28,478 bases of DNA from JAEUMD01 sp937950105 (GTDB lineage: Bacteria; Pseudomonadota; Alphaproteobacteria; Rhizobiales; Hyphomicrobiaceae). The position numbers were made by a program, and so were the translations under genes. Below the pieces are notes generated by a model. That model did not search any database. It saw nothing but the letters and a program-made list of their open reading frames with translations, and was not told the DNA's origin. The stretch is from positions 1-28,478 of the forward strand of contig DAISIT010000038.1 in assembly GCA_036821845.1 (NCBI GenBank). Direction: 5' to 3'. Within the stretch, counting starts at the first letter, position 1; each line of letters begins with the position of its first letter. Below, piece by piece: positions 15,364 through 22,947 of the stretch.

Positions 15364-16113
15364 TTGCGGGGCATTCTGAGGACATCGGTACTGCTGGCGG
15401 CGGCATCGTTCATGGTCGCCGCATCGGGATCGGCAGCTCTTGCGCAGCGGCTGTTCTTCAAGCCGCTCGTGCTCGACGGCGGCAAGGTGAAGTGGAAGAG
15501 CACCGCGCTCGCGACCGGTGCGCGCATCACCTTTGCCTTCGCCACGCGCTCGATTGCAACGCCCGGCGCGCACAACTGCCGTGACATCGGCCCACTCGAC
15601 AGCCTTGCCGGCCCGCGCGCGTCGCTCGATCAGCGCGCCATCCGCGGCGCACTCGCCGCAGCGCTCGACCGCTGGGAGCGTGTGGCCGACATCCACTTCG
15701 TCGAGATCGCGGACGAGAACAGCGCGGACATCGTCATCGGCCGGCAGTCGAGCCCGACCGGCCGTGCTTTCGCCAACGTCGAGACGCGCGGTGTCGTAGA
15801 CAAGGGCGTAAAGGAGATCGGCCGCTCCCTCGTCTGCCTCAACGCTGCGCAGCCCTGGAAGATCGGTTTCGACGGTAATCTCGAAGTTTATGATCTGGTC
15901 CACACGTTCACGCACGAGATCGGTCATGCGATCGGGCTCGACCATCCGGGCGGCGCAGGCAGCCTGATGTCGCCGCGCTACGACGAAAGAGTTGCGGACC
16001 TGGGCGCCGGTGACATCGCAGGCGCGGTGGCCCTCTACGGTCCCAGCCGGGCCATCCAGCGTGCCAACCTCGGCAGCACGTTGCAGCGGGATGGAGCGCG
16101 CGGCAGCGAGTGA
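15364..16113 (+). CDS. Secreted matrixin-like zinc metalloprotease
   Basis: 249-residue predicted secreted metalloprotease of the metzincin/M10 (matrixin-like) type. The catalytic HEIGHAIGLDH motif (HExxHxxGxxH) is at residues 184-194, and the Met-turn follows in SLMSPRY (about 200-206). An N-terminal signal peptide runs to about AALAQ (residue 28). A TTG start is inferred: GGAGG lies 8 nt upstream, the signal peptide begins immediately after it, and the open frame upstream of it is unlike a protein. No pro-domain cysteine switch or hemopexin repeat is seen. A weak TTGTCA-N17-TAGCCT pair at 15309-15337 could be a promoter. Substrate unknown. Confidence 0.85.
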   Translation: MRGILRTSVLLAAASFMVAASGSAALAQRLFFKPLVLDGGKVKWKSTALATGARITFAFATRSIATPGAHNCRDIGPLDSLAGPRASLDQRAIRGALAAALDRWERVADIHFVEIADENSADIVIGRQSSPTGRAFANVETRGVVDKGVKEIGRSLVCLNAAQPWKIGFDGNLEVYDLVHTFTHEIGHAIGLDHPGGAGSLMSPRYDERVADLGAGDIAGAVALYGPSRAIQRANLGSTLQRDGARGSE

Positions 16114-16157
16114 GAACAGGCCGCGTCCGTACGCGGCAACTCCGGGCACCTTGCGGC

Positions 16158-16182
16158 GGAACTCACGCTCGCGTGAGTCGTT
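16158..16182 (+). promoter_or_regulatory. EcfG-type promoter of the PRC-barrel gene
   Basis: GGAAC (16158-16162), 16 bp, CGTT (16179-16182) matches the sigma-EcfG consensus exactly. The predicted start is about 50 bp before the PRC-barrel ATG. The spacer contains a perfect 7-bp hairpin ACTCACG-CTCG-CGTGAGT (16161-16178) followed by CGTTTCTT, which could also act as a terminator for the protease gene upstream. Confidence 0.6.
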
Positions 16183-16242
16183 TCTTGGGTATCACCGCAT
16201 CGACAGCGGTGCATGTCTCTTATCCCCCAAGGAGCACATCCC

Positions 16243-16797
16243 ATGTTGAAGCTGCTTACGAGCGCCTCGCTCGCCACCGCCCTCATGTTCTCCGCCGCCA
16301 ACGCGCAGTCTCCCTCCCCGGCTCCGTCGCCGAGTGCGCCGTCCGGCACGACGCAAGTGAAACCGCCGCTGAACGACGACAAGCCGGCAGGCAGCGCCGC
16401 CTCACCGTCGCGTGACAGCGCTGCCTCGCCGAGCGCCACTACGCCGTCGCGTGACAGTGCCGCATCGCCGAGCGCGACGTCGCCGACCCGCGATACGGCC
16501 GCGTCGCCGTCCCCGTCGAACTCGGGCATGGCCGTCAAGCTGACCGACGCCGAGGCGGAACGTTGGATGAACAAGGTCGTCTACAGCAGCGACGACAAGA
16601 ATCTCGGCGAAGTGTCGGGCTTCATGCGCGCTGCTGACGGAACGGTGCAGGAACTTCACGCCGACATCGGCGGATTCCTAGGCATCGGCGAGACGCGCGT
16701 CCGCATCATGCCGTCGCAGTTCAAGCTCGGTGAGGACCGCGTCATCCTGAATGTGACCGGCGAGCAGGCGAAGACGCTGCCGCAGATCTCGAAGTGA
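16243..16797 (+). CDS. Secreted PRC-barrel domain protein with Ser/Pro-rich repeats
   Basis: 184 residues. A signal peptide (MLKLLTSASLATALMFSAANA) is followed by a Pro/Ser-rich low-complexity region with three copies of a 13-residue unit RDSAASPSATTPS (period 39 bp, 16411 to about 16520). A C-terminal PRC-barrel domain covers about residues 95-180 (DKNLGEVSGFMRAADGTVQELHADIGGFLGIGETRVRI). PRC-barrel proteins of this type are common in Hyphomicrobiales envelopes and often stress-induced; the biochemical role is unknown. AAGGAG lies 8 nt before the ATG; a longer open frame starting at 16213 is not used because it lacks such a site. It is probably exported to the periplasm. Confidence 0.85.
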   Translation: MLKLLTSASLATALMFSAANAQSPSPAPSPSAPSGTTQVKPPLNDDKPAGSAASPSRDSAASPSATTPSRDSAASPSATSPTRDTAASPSPSNSGMAVKLTDAEAERWMNKVVYSSDDKNLGEVSGFMRAADGTVQELHADIGGFLGIGETRVRIMPSQFKLGEDRVILNVTGEQAKTLPQISK

Positions 16798-16816
16798 TGC
16801 CGCACGTGTGAGAACG

Positions 16817-16847
16817 AAGGCCCCTTCGCAGCCGCGGAGGGGCCTTT
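16817..16847 (+). terminator. Terminator after the PRC-barrel gene
   Basis: Arms AAGGCCCCT (16817-16825) and AGGGGCCTT (16838-16846) with a 12-nt loop and a TTT end, 20 bases after the stop. It also lies 3' of the minus-strand small membrane protein gene and could serve both. Confidence 0.6.
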
Positions 16848-16881
16848 GGCACGCCGGCTCGACCTATCACAGCAGCCAAGA

Positions 16882-17091
16882 TCATGGTGGCGGCTCGTTC
16901 TGATACCGGGAACGATGCTGGGCGACGGCGATCGCCAGCCAAGCGAGCCCCGCGGTTGTGAACGTCACCAGAGCGACCGGAAAGGCTCTCGACAGCCAGA
17001 TCGGAGCGTCGGCGCCGAGAAGCAGCGCGAAGACTGCGGCCACGCCGGCGATCATCCATAAGCCGAGCAGAATTGTTCGAAGCCCGCTCAT
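16882..17091 (-). CDS. Small two-helix membrane protein, unknown function
   Basis: 69 residues with two predicted transmembrane helices, about residues 5-27 (TILLGLWMIAGVAAVFALLL) and 37-58 (FPVALVTFTTAGLAWLAIAV), and a short charged tail ending QNEPPP. No family is recognised. AGGAG lies 7 nt before the ATG and only 3 bp separate it from the stop of the preceding gene, so the two form an operon. The shared EcfG-type promoter upstream suggests a role in the general stress response. Confidence 0.75.
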   Translation of the reverse strand: MSGLRTILLGLWMIAGVAAVFALLLGADAPIWLSRAFPVALVTFTTAGLAWLAIAVAQHRSRYQNEPPP

Positions 17092-17094
17092 GGC

Positions 17095-17316
17095 TCACTC
17101 CTCGCTGGATGCCGGCCGTTCACGCGACTTGCGCGCAACTTCTTCGGCCAGCTCTTCGACGAGGTGCTTGTCGATCAGTGCAGGTTTGCGATGCACAGGT
17201 CGCACCGGCATTTCATCAGCCTCGTTGACCGCGACCGCGTCGCTTGCCGGGAATGTCTCCTCGAGCGCTTCAGACAGCTCGCGATCCTGCTCTCGTTTGG
17301 ATTTGTCACTCGACAT
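17095..17316 (-). CDS. Small acidic conserved hypothetical protein (LEETFPASD motif)
   Basis: 73 residues, highly charged, without signal peptide or membrane segment. It contains ELSEALEETFPASDAVAV, resembling a short motif (LDETFPASDPP type) that recurs in many small hypothetical proteins of Hyphomicrobiales; no function is known. GGAGG lies 5 nt before the ATG at 17316; the open frame extending upstream to 17451 crosses the promoter and is not used. First gene of a two-gene operon with the small membrane protein. Confidence 0.8.
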   Translation of the reverse strand: MSSDKSKREQDRELSEALEETFPASDAVAVNEADEMPVRPVHRKPALIDKHLVEELAEEVARKSRERPASSEE

Positions 17317-17377
17317 GGGAACCTCCGTCAGCGTGGCGCGCGACGAAGAACGTTGGTGGTCGCCGCCGATCTCGCGA

Positions 17378-17403
17378 AACGCTATGGCGGGACGGACCGT
17401 TCC
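17378..17403 (-). promoter_or_regulatory. EcfG-type promoter of the small-protein operon
   Basis: On the minus strand GGAAC (17403-17399), 17 bp, CGTT (17381-17378), an exact consensus match. The predicted start is about 50 bp before the ATG at 17316. Its partner promoter for the amidotransferase cassette lies 52 bp away on the other strand. Confidence 0.65.
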
Positions 17404-17455
17404 ATGAGCCGACCGCATTTGTTCCGGGCTGGATCCATTTCCAGCGGCCAAGGGA

Positions 17456-17481
17456 GGAACCAGACCACACCTGAGCGCGTT
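17456..17481 (+). promoter_or_regulatory. EcfG-type promoter of the GATase-asnO-ligase cassette
   Basis: GGAAC (17456-17460), 17 bp, CGTT (17478-17481), an exact consensus match on the + strand. The predicted start is near 17490, about 80 bp before the amidotransferase ATG. It forms a divergent pair with the minus-strand promoter at 17378-17403. Confidence 0.65.
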
Positions 17482-17569
17482 TCCGACGAGCGCCGGCAGG
17501 ACACACTGAACTTTGCAGACTGACTTTGACGCGTGTCGCGCAGGGACTCGACCAACCGGGGGCTAACCG

Positions 17570-18370
17570 ATGTGCAGATGGATCGCATACAGTGGAGGCA
17601 CGGTTCCGCTCGGCCACTATGTCACCGAACCGCGCCACTCACTGGTCGCACAGAGCATCAAGGCGCTCGAGTCGACCGCTGCGACCAACGGCGACGGCTT
17701 CGGACTCGGCTGGTATGGCGAGCACGTCGAGCCGGGACTCTATCGCGAGATCAGACCCGCCTGGTCCGACGAGAACCTCCGCTACCTGTGCCATCACCTG
17801 AAGTCGCATCTGTTCTTTGCTCACGTCCGCGCCGCCACCGGGACGCCGGTGGTGAGACCGAATTGCCATCCGTTCGCATGCGGGCGCTGGCTGTTCATGC
17901 ACAACGGCTTCGTCGGAGCCTGGGCGCAGATCCGTCGACGCATCGAATGCCTGATTCCCGATGCGATCTATCCGTCGCGCATGGGGACGACCGACAGCGA
18001 GGCGCTGTTCCTCGCCATGCTCGGGGCCGGCGTGGAAGCTGATCCGATCGGTGCAACCGAGCAGATCCTGCACCGCGTCGTGACGCTGATCGCCGAAGCA
18101 GACCCGCGACAGTCGTTGCGCTTCACCTCGGCCTTGGCCAATGGCGAGGACCTCTACGCGTTCCGCTTCGCGTTCAACGACAGCGCTAACACGCTTTACT
18201 ACAAGACGTCGATCAGCAGCATCGTCGTCGTATCGGAGCCGCTCGATGGCGAAGCGGCGACGTGGAAAGTGGTGCCCGAGAACCATGTGCTGATAGCGCG
18301 CGCCAACTGCGCACCGGAGATCCGTGCGCTGCGAGTTCCGTCTCCCCGCGCCATCGATGATGTCGCATGA
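17570..18370 (+). CDS. Class II glutamine amidotransferase (YafJ/EgtC-like)
   Basis: 266-residue Ntn-type glutaminase domain protein. Cys2, exposed after Met removal (MCRWIAYSG), is the expected nucleophile. Conserved site segments follow: NGDGFGLGWYGE, FAHVRAAT, and HPFACGRWLFMHNGFV with the oxyanion Asn-Gly. There is no synthetase domain, so it resembles YafJ/EgtC stand-alone amidotransferases or amidohydrolases, which hydrolyse gamma-glutamyl amide bonds. GGGGG lies 7 nt before the ATG. It is the first gene after an EcfG-type promoter and lies 139 bp before the AsnO-like gene. It may hydrolyse or modify a gamma-glutamyl intermediate made by the next two genes; this is inference. Confidence 0.85.
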   Translation: MCRWIAYSGGTVPLGHYVTEPRHSLVAQSIKALESTAATNGDGFGLGWYGEHVEPGLYREIRPAWSDENLRYLCHHLKSHLFFAHVRAATGTPVVRPNCHPFACGRWLFMHNGFVGAWAQIRRRIECLIPDAIYPSRMGTTDSEALFLAMLGAGVEADPIGATEQILHRVVTLIAEADPRQSLRFTSALANGEDLYAFRFAFNDSANTLYYKTSISSIVVVSEPLDGEAATWKVVPENHVLIARANCAPEIRALRVPSPRAIDDVA

Positions 18371-18509
18371 ACGGCACGGCCCCGCCGGAACGACCGGCGC
18401 CGCCATCCGTTTCTGTCCCGGTCCGGTCGCCCTGCCTGCGCGGGATCTGGATTGGACACCGGATTGAAGCTTGCGCAACGGGGATGCGCGAACCGAGGAA
18501 GGACGACCT

Positions 18510-20276
18510 ATGTGTGGAATATGCGGTGAGATCGACTTCGAGGATCTGCCGGACCTTGCGGCCGTGCAGCGCATGCGCGAAGCGATGCACCACCGCGGCC
18601 CCGACGCGAGCGGTACGCTGTCCTACGATCACGTTGCCATGGCCCACCGGCGCCTCAGCATCATCGATCTCGCCGCCACCTCGCAGCAACCGATGTGCGA
18701 TCCCGCGCTCGGCCTCAGCATCGTCTTCAACGGGTGCATCTATAACTACCGCGACTTGCGCACCGAGCTGGAGGCGATGGGCTATGTCTTCTTCTCCGGC
18801 GGCGATACGGAAGTCATCCTCAAGGCCTACCACGCCTGGGGCCTCGACTTCGTGACCCACTTCCACGGCATGTTCGCCTTCGCCCTTCTCGAACGCGACA
18901 GCGGTCGCGTCGTGCTCGGACGCGACCGGCTCGGCATCAAGCCGCTCTACTACGCGCGGACAAACCGCCGTCTGCGCTTCGCCTCGACGCTGCCGGCCCT
19001 GCTGGCCGCCGGCGATGTCGACACCTCGATCGACCCGGTCGCCCTGCACCAATACCTGAGCCTGCATGCAGTCGTGCCGCCGCCGCGCACGATCCTCAAC
19101 GGTGTCCGCAAGCTGGCACCGGCGACGCTCATGATTTTCGAGCGCGACGGGAGGTCCCGCGAGCATCGCTATTGGAGCGTGACGGTCGGTGATGACGATG
19201 GCGACCGCCGTTCGGAGGCGGAATGGCGGGATGCCCTGCTCGATACGCTGCGGCGCGCGGTGGAGCGTCGCGCGGTGGCAGACGTGCCGGTGGGCGTATT
19301 GCTTTCGGGCGGCCTCGACTCCTCTCTGCTGGTCGCCCTTCTCGCGGAGCGGCAAGACCAGCATATCGAAACATTCTCGATCGGCTTCGACGCGGTGGCC
19401 GGCCAGTCCGGCGACGAGTTCCAGTATTCCGATCTCGTCGCCCGCCGCTTCGCGACGACGCATCACCGCATCCCGATCTCCGCCGCACGCACACTCGGCG
19501 CACTCGATGGCGCCATCGCCAACATGTCCGAACCGATGATGAGCCATGATGCCGTCGGCTTCTACTTGCTGGCGCAGGAGGTCTCGCGCCACGTCAAGGT
19601 CGTGCAGAGCGGGCAGGGTGCCGACGAAATCCTCGGCGGCTATCACTGGTACCCGAAGCTGATGGCGTCCAACGATCCTCTCGAGGATTACAGCCGCCTT
19701 TATTTCGATCGCGATCACGCAGAGATGCGCGAGACCCTGCATGGCGATCTGCTCGGCGACGATCACAGCCGCGCCTTCGTGCAGAACTTCTTCGACGACC
19801 GCCCATCGCAGAGCAGCATCGACAAGGTTCTGCAGATTGACTCCGAGATCATGCTCGTTGACGATCCGGTGAAGCGAGTCGACAATATGACCATGGCTTG
19901 GGGGCTCGAAGCCCGCGTGCCGTTTCTCGACCACGAGGTCGTCGAACTCGCAGCACGCATGCCCGCTGAGCTGAAGGTCGGTGGCGGCGGCAAGTACATC
20001 CTCAAGCAGGCGGCCCGCAGGCTGCTGCCCGCTGAGATCATCGACAGGCCCAAGGGCTATTTTCCGGTCCCCGCGCTGCGGCACTTGCAGGGGCCTTATC
20101 TCGAGGTTGTCCGCGATCGCCTCACCAGCCGACGGGCCAGGGAGCGCGGGTTGTTCGATCGTGGCTACATCGATCGCCTGCTCGACGCTCCCGAAGGCGC
20201 GCTGACGCCGAAGGGGCACTCCAAGCTCTGGCAGGCCGGCCTGCTCGAGTCGTGGCTGCAGACACATGGGCTTTGA
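18510..20276 (+). CDS. asnO: N-acetylglutaminylglutamine amidotransferase-like (AsnO/AsnB family)
   Basis: 588 residues with an N-terminal class II glutaminase (Cys2 in MCGICGEI, HRRLSIID, FNGCIYNY, GDTEVILKAYHAWG) and a C-terminal asparagine-synthetase-type ATP domain with the PP-loop SGGLDSSLLVALL. The FNGCIYNY variant, FASTLPALLAAGDVDTSID, AVVPPPRTILNGVRKL and SGQGADEILGGYHWYP are features I associate with the amidotransferase that makes the osmolyte N-acetylglutaminylglutamine amide, rather than with true asparagine synthetase. GAGGAAGGA lies 6 nt before the ATG. The usual partner Ngg (acetyltransferase/ATP-grasp) is absent from the neighbourhood. A YbdK-type ligase follows after 36 bp instead, so the true substrate may differ. 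Confidence 0.82.
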   Translation: MCGICGEIDFEDLPDLAAVQRMREAMHHRGPDASGTLSYDHVAMAHRRLSIIDLAATSQQPMCDPALGLSIVFNGCIYNYRDLRTELEAMGYVFFSGGDTEVILKAYHAWGLDFVTHFHGMFAFALLERDSGRVVLGRDRLGIKPLYYARTNRRLRFASTLPALLAAGDVDTSIDPVALHQYLSLHAVVPPPRTILNGVRKLAPATLMIFERDGRSREHRYWSVTVGDDDGDRRSEAEWRDALLDTLRRAVERRAVADVPVGVLLSGGLDSSLLVALLAERQDQHIETFSIGFDAVAGQSGDEFQYSDLVARRFATTHHRIPISAARTLGALDGAIANMSEPMMSHDAVGFYLLAQEVSRHVKVVQSGQGADEILGGYHWYPKLMASNDPLEDYSRLYFDRDHAEMRETLHGDLLGDDHSRAFVQNFFDDRPSQSSIDKVLQIDSEIMLVDDPVKRVDNMTMAWGLEARVPFLDHEVVELAARMPAELKVGGGGKYILKQAARRLLPAEIIDRPKGYFPVPALRHLQGPYLEVVRDRLTSRRARERGLFDRGYIDRLLDAPEGALTPKGHSKLWQAGLLESWLQTHGL

Positions 20277-20312
20277 CGATCCGTCGCGCGGCCCAGAACG
20301 AGGAGCAACCGC

Positions 20313-21503
20313 GTGCTGAAATCAGACTTCACCGTCGGCATCGAGGAAGAATACTTCCTCGTCGACGCCGAAAGCTTCGCAACGGCGGGCGTCACCGCCG
20401 ACGCGATGTTCAAGGACGCCGACGCGGCGACCAAGGGCGCCGTGAAGCGTGAGTTCCTGCAATCGCAGGTCGAGGTCATCACGCGTCCGCACGCGAGCAT
20501 CGCGGCAGCGCGCGACGAACTGATCGATCTTCGCCTCGAACTCGCGCGCATCGCCGGTGAGCGCGGCATCGCCATCATGGCGGCGGGCACGCATCCGACG
20601 GCGCTCTGGAACGAGGAGACCCTGAGCCCCGGTTGGCGCTACGAGGCGGTCATGGATAGCCTGCAGATGATCGGCCGGCGCAACATGCTGTGCGGCACGC
20701 ACGTCCACGTCGAGTTGCCTGATCCGGATCGCCGCTACGATGTCATGACGCGCATGCTGCCGTACCTCCCGCTGCTGCTCGCCCTGTCGACGTCGTCGCC
20801 CTTCTGGCAGCGCCACCGTACCGGCCTCAAGGGCTACCGGCTCGCCGCCTACGACGAGCTGCCGCGCACGGGCATGCCGGAACTGCTGCGAACCAAAGCG
20901 GAGTTCGATGACTACGTCACGCAACTCTCGGCGGCGGGCGCGATCCCGGATTCGTCGCATCTGTGGTGGGCGATCCGCCCGTCACTGCGCTATCCGACGC
21001 TCGAACTCAGAGCGCTCGACTCCTGCACCCGACTGCAGGATACGATTGCGCTGGCCGCGCTCTACCGAACCATGGCGCGCCACCTGTATTTCAACCCGAA
21101 TCATCTCGCCGGGATCGGCGCTATCGAGCGCGCCATTGCGATCGAGAACCAGTGGCTCGCCAAACGCCACGGAACCGCGGCGTGCTTCGTGTCGTCGACC
21201 GGCCGGAAGACGGTCACGGAAAGTCTCGACGAGGTGATCGAGCTCATGGCCGCTGATGCCGAAGCGCTCGGCTGCCTCGACGAGGTGCTCGACTGCCGCC
21301 GCATCGTCGACCGGGGCAGCTCCGCCGATCGCCAGCTCGCCATTTACGACGCGCACAGCGAAGCAGACGGAGACGCCGCCTTCACCGCCGTCGCCGCCTG
21401 GCTGGTCGCGACAACGACCGGATCGGCGCTCTCGAGTCACGATCGCGACGCGGTTCGCACCGTCTCGCCGTCTGCCGCCGACATCGGCGTCGCCGCCGAC
21501 TAG
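20313..21503 (+). CDS. YbdK-type carboxylate-amine ligase (GCS2 family)
   Basis: 396-residue ATP-dependent ligase of the glutamate-cysteine ligase 2 family (YbdK-like), which joins a carboxylate, typically the gamma-carboxyl of glutamate, to an amine. It shows the N-terminal GIEEEYFLVD metal-binding Glu cluster, REFLQSQVEVITRP, AAGTHPTALW, CGTHVHVEL and a C-terminal RPSLRYPTLELRALDSCTR. The GTG start has AGGAG 7 nt upstream. The gap to the AsnO-like gene is 36 bp, so the two are co-transcribed. The combination suggests this enzyme makes the peptide-like amide precursor that AsnO then amidates, but the substrate cannot be read from sequence. The C-terminal ~15 residues are low-complexity. Confidence 0.9.
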   Translation: MLKSDFTVGIEEEYFLVDAESFATAGVTADAMFKDADAATKGAVKREFLQSQVEVITRPHASIAAARDELIDLRLELARIAGERGIAIMAAGTHPTALWNEETLSPGWRYEAVMDSLQMIGRRNMLCGTHVHVELPDPDRRYDVMTRMLPYLPLLLALSTSSPFWQRHRTGLKGYRLAAYDELPRTGMPELLRTKAEFDDYVTQLSAAGAIPDSSHLWWAIRPSLRYPTLELRALDSCTRLQDTIALAALYRTMARHLYFNPNHLAGIGAIERAIAIENQWLAKRHGTAACFVSSTGRKTVTESLDEVIELMAADAEALGCLDEVLDCRRIVDRGSSADRQLAIYDAHSEADGDAAFTAVAAWLVATTTGSALSSHDRDAVRTVSPSAADIGVAAD

Positions 21504-21574
21504 CTTCGCCCATAGCGACCGCCTGAGACGTCAGAGACCGGCTCAGATTCATCTATGTAATATTGTAACGCTTT

Positions 21575-21591
21575 GCTATAGCGTTCGCATG
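21575..21591 (+). promoter_or_regulatory. Possible extended -10 giving a leaderless kinase transcript
   Basis: TGC-TATAGC (21575-21583 region; the hexamer is 21577-21582) ends 6 bp before the ATG at 21589, so transcription could begin at the A of the start codon. AACGCT (21568-21573) and AGCGTT (21580-21585) form an inverted repeat over the same bases. No Shine-Dalgarno or clear -35 is seen. Confidence 0.3.
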
Positions 21592-22947
21592 TCGCTGCGG
21601 CTCAAACTCCTGCTATCGATCCTTGCCGGCGTGCTTGCCACCTTCGTGCTCGGCGGCGCGCTCATCACCTCGCATGCCACGCGCAAGGTCGAGACCGAAA
21701 TGCGCGCGGCGCTGGCCGTCGGATCGCGCATCGTCGCCAACACCGTCGACGATTTCGAGCAGTTCGACGATCCGCGCCGGCGCCTGTCGCTGCTGGTCGC
21801 CGATTTCGACGGCGATCGCCATCTCAGGGCCGAGGTGCGCGATGGTCACGGCACCGTCATTCTCTCATCGCGGCTGGCGCCTCCCGAGCAACCGGCACCG
21901 GAATGGTTCAGACGGCTGGTCAGCGGGCCGGCCGATGTCGCCGAGGTCCCGTTGCCGGCGGCCCTGCAGCGCATTGGCACACTCCGCCTCGAGGCGAGCC
22001 CGCTCAACGAGGTGGGCGAAGCGTGGTCCGACGCGCTGACCACCCTCACCATCGTCACGATCCTGACGAGCTTCATTCTCGCGGCGGTCGCGGCCCTGCT
22101 GGAGCATGCACTGAAGCCTCTCGACAGGCTGGTTCAGGCTTTCACAGGCGTCGGTGCCGCTCCGTTCGGAGCCCACGTTGCCGAGCAGGGGCCGGTCGAA
22201 ATGCTGCGCGTCTACCACGCGTTCAACCAGATGGTCGACCGCCTGTCCAAAAGCGAGGTGACGAACCGCCGCCTGACCGAGCAACTGCTGAGCGTGCAGG
22301 AAGAAGAGCGGGCCGACATCGCGCGCGATCTCCACGACGAAATCGGCCCCTTCCTTTTCGCCGTCGATGTCGAGGCCAGCGCCATCGATCGCCTCGCGCG
22401 CGACGGCCGGGCCGAGGCGATACCGGCGCGCGTCACCAGCATCCGCGACGCGATCGGCCACATGCAGCGCCACGTCCGCGGCATTCTCGCGAGGCTGCGC
22501 CCGGCGGCCCTGCTCGACATGGGGCTCGCGCACGCCATCGACAATCTCGTCGCGTCATGGCGCGAGCGCCACCCCGAGATCGCGTTCGTGACCAGCGTCG
22601 ACGTGCCCCCGCTCGGCGAACGTCTCGACAGCGCGCTCTATCGCGTGGTGCAGGAGTCGCTCAGCAATGCCGTCCGTCACGGTCAGCCGGCCCGAGTCGA
22701 GGTGGCCCTGGCGGAGCGTGACGGCACTGTCGAGCTCAGCATCACCGACGATGGGCGCGGCTTCGGCGCTCCCTCGACGGGCGGTTACGGCATACCGGGC
22801 ATGCGCGAGCGGATCGCGCAGTGCGGCGGCCAGCTGACGCTCGAGGAACGCCAGGATGGGCGCGGCGTCACGGTGACCGCATGCCTGCAACTGCCGGCCC
22901 TGCAGAGTGATCCGCTGGAAGTATCGAGAGAGGAGACCAGCACATGA
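21589..22947 (+). CDS. NarX-type sensor histidine kinase (HisKA_3)
   Basis: 452-residue inner-membrane kinase. A first helix (about 6-28) and a second (about 150-171) bracket a roughly 120-residue periplasmic sensor of unknown ligand. A HAMP-like stretch (about 172-225) is followed by the HisKA_3 dimerisation domain with the phosphoacceptor His249 in ERADIARDLHDEIGP. The ATPase domain has the N-box VVQESLSNAVRHG and G1-box SITDDGRGFG. This is the NarX/LiaS/DegS class. The ATG is chosen because the first membrane helix begins there. Its stop overlaps the start of the response regulator (ATGA), making a coupled pair. Confidence 0.92.
   Translation: MSLRLKLLLSILAGVLATFVLGGALITSHATRKVETEMRAALAVGSRIVANTVDDFEQFDDPRRRLSLLVADFDGDRHLRAEVRDGHGTVILSSRLAPPEQPAPEWFRRLVSGPADVAEVPLPAALQRIGTLRLEASPLNEVGEAWSDALTTLTIVTILTSFILAAVAALLEHALKPLDRLVQAFTGVGAAPFGAHVAEQGPVEMLRVYHAFNQMVDRLSKSEVTNRRLTEQLLSVQEEERADIARDLHDEIGPFLFAVDVEASAIDRLARDGRAEAIPARVTSIRDAIGHMQRHVRGILARLRPAALLDMGLAHAIDNLVASWRERHPEIAFVTSVDVPPLGERLDSALYRVVQESLSNAVRHGQPARVEVALAERDGTVELSITDDGRGFGAPSTGGYGIPGMRERIAQCGGQLTLEERQDGRGVTVTACLQLPALQSDPLEVSREETST

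Noticed and set aside
16161..16187. Simple terminator of the protease gene
   Set aside because: The hairpin fits exactly in the spacer of an EcfG-type promoter, so promoter function is the better-supported reading; a double role is kept as a finding.
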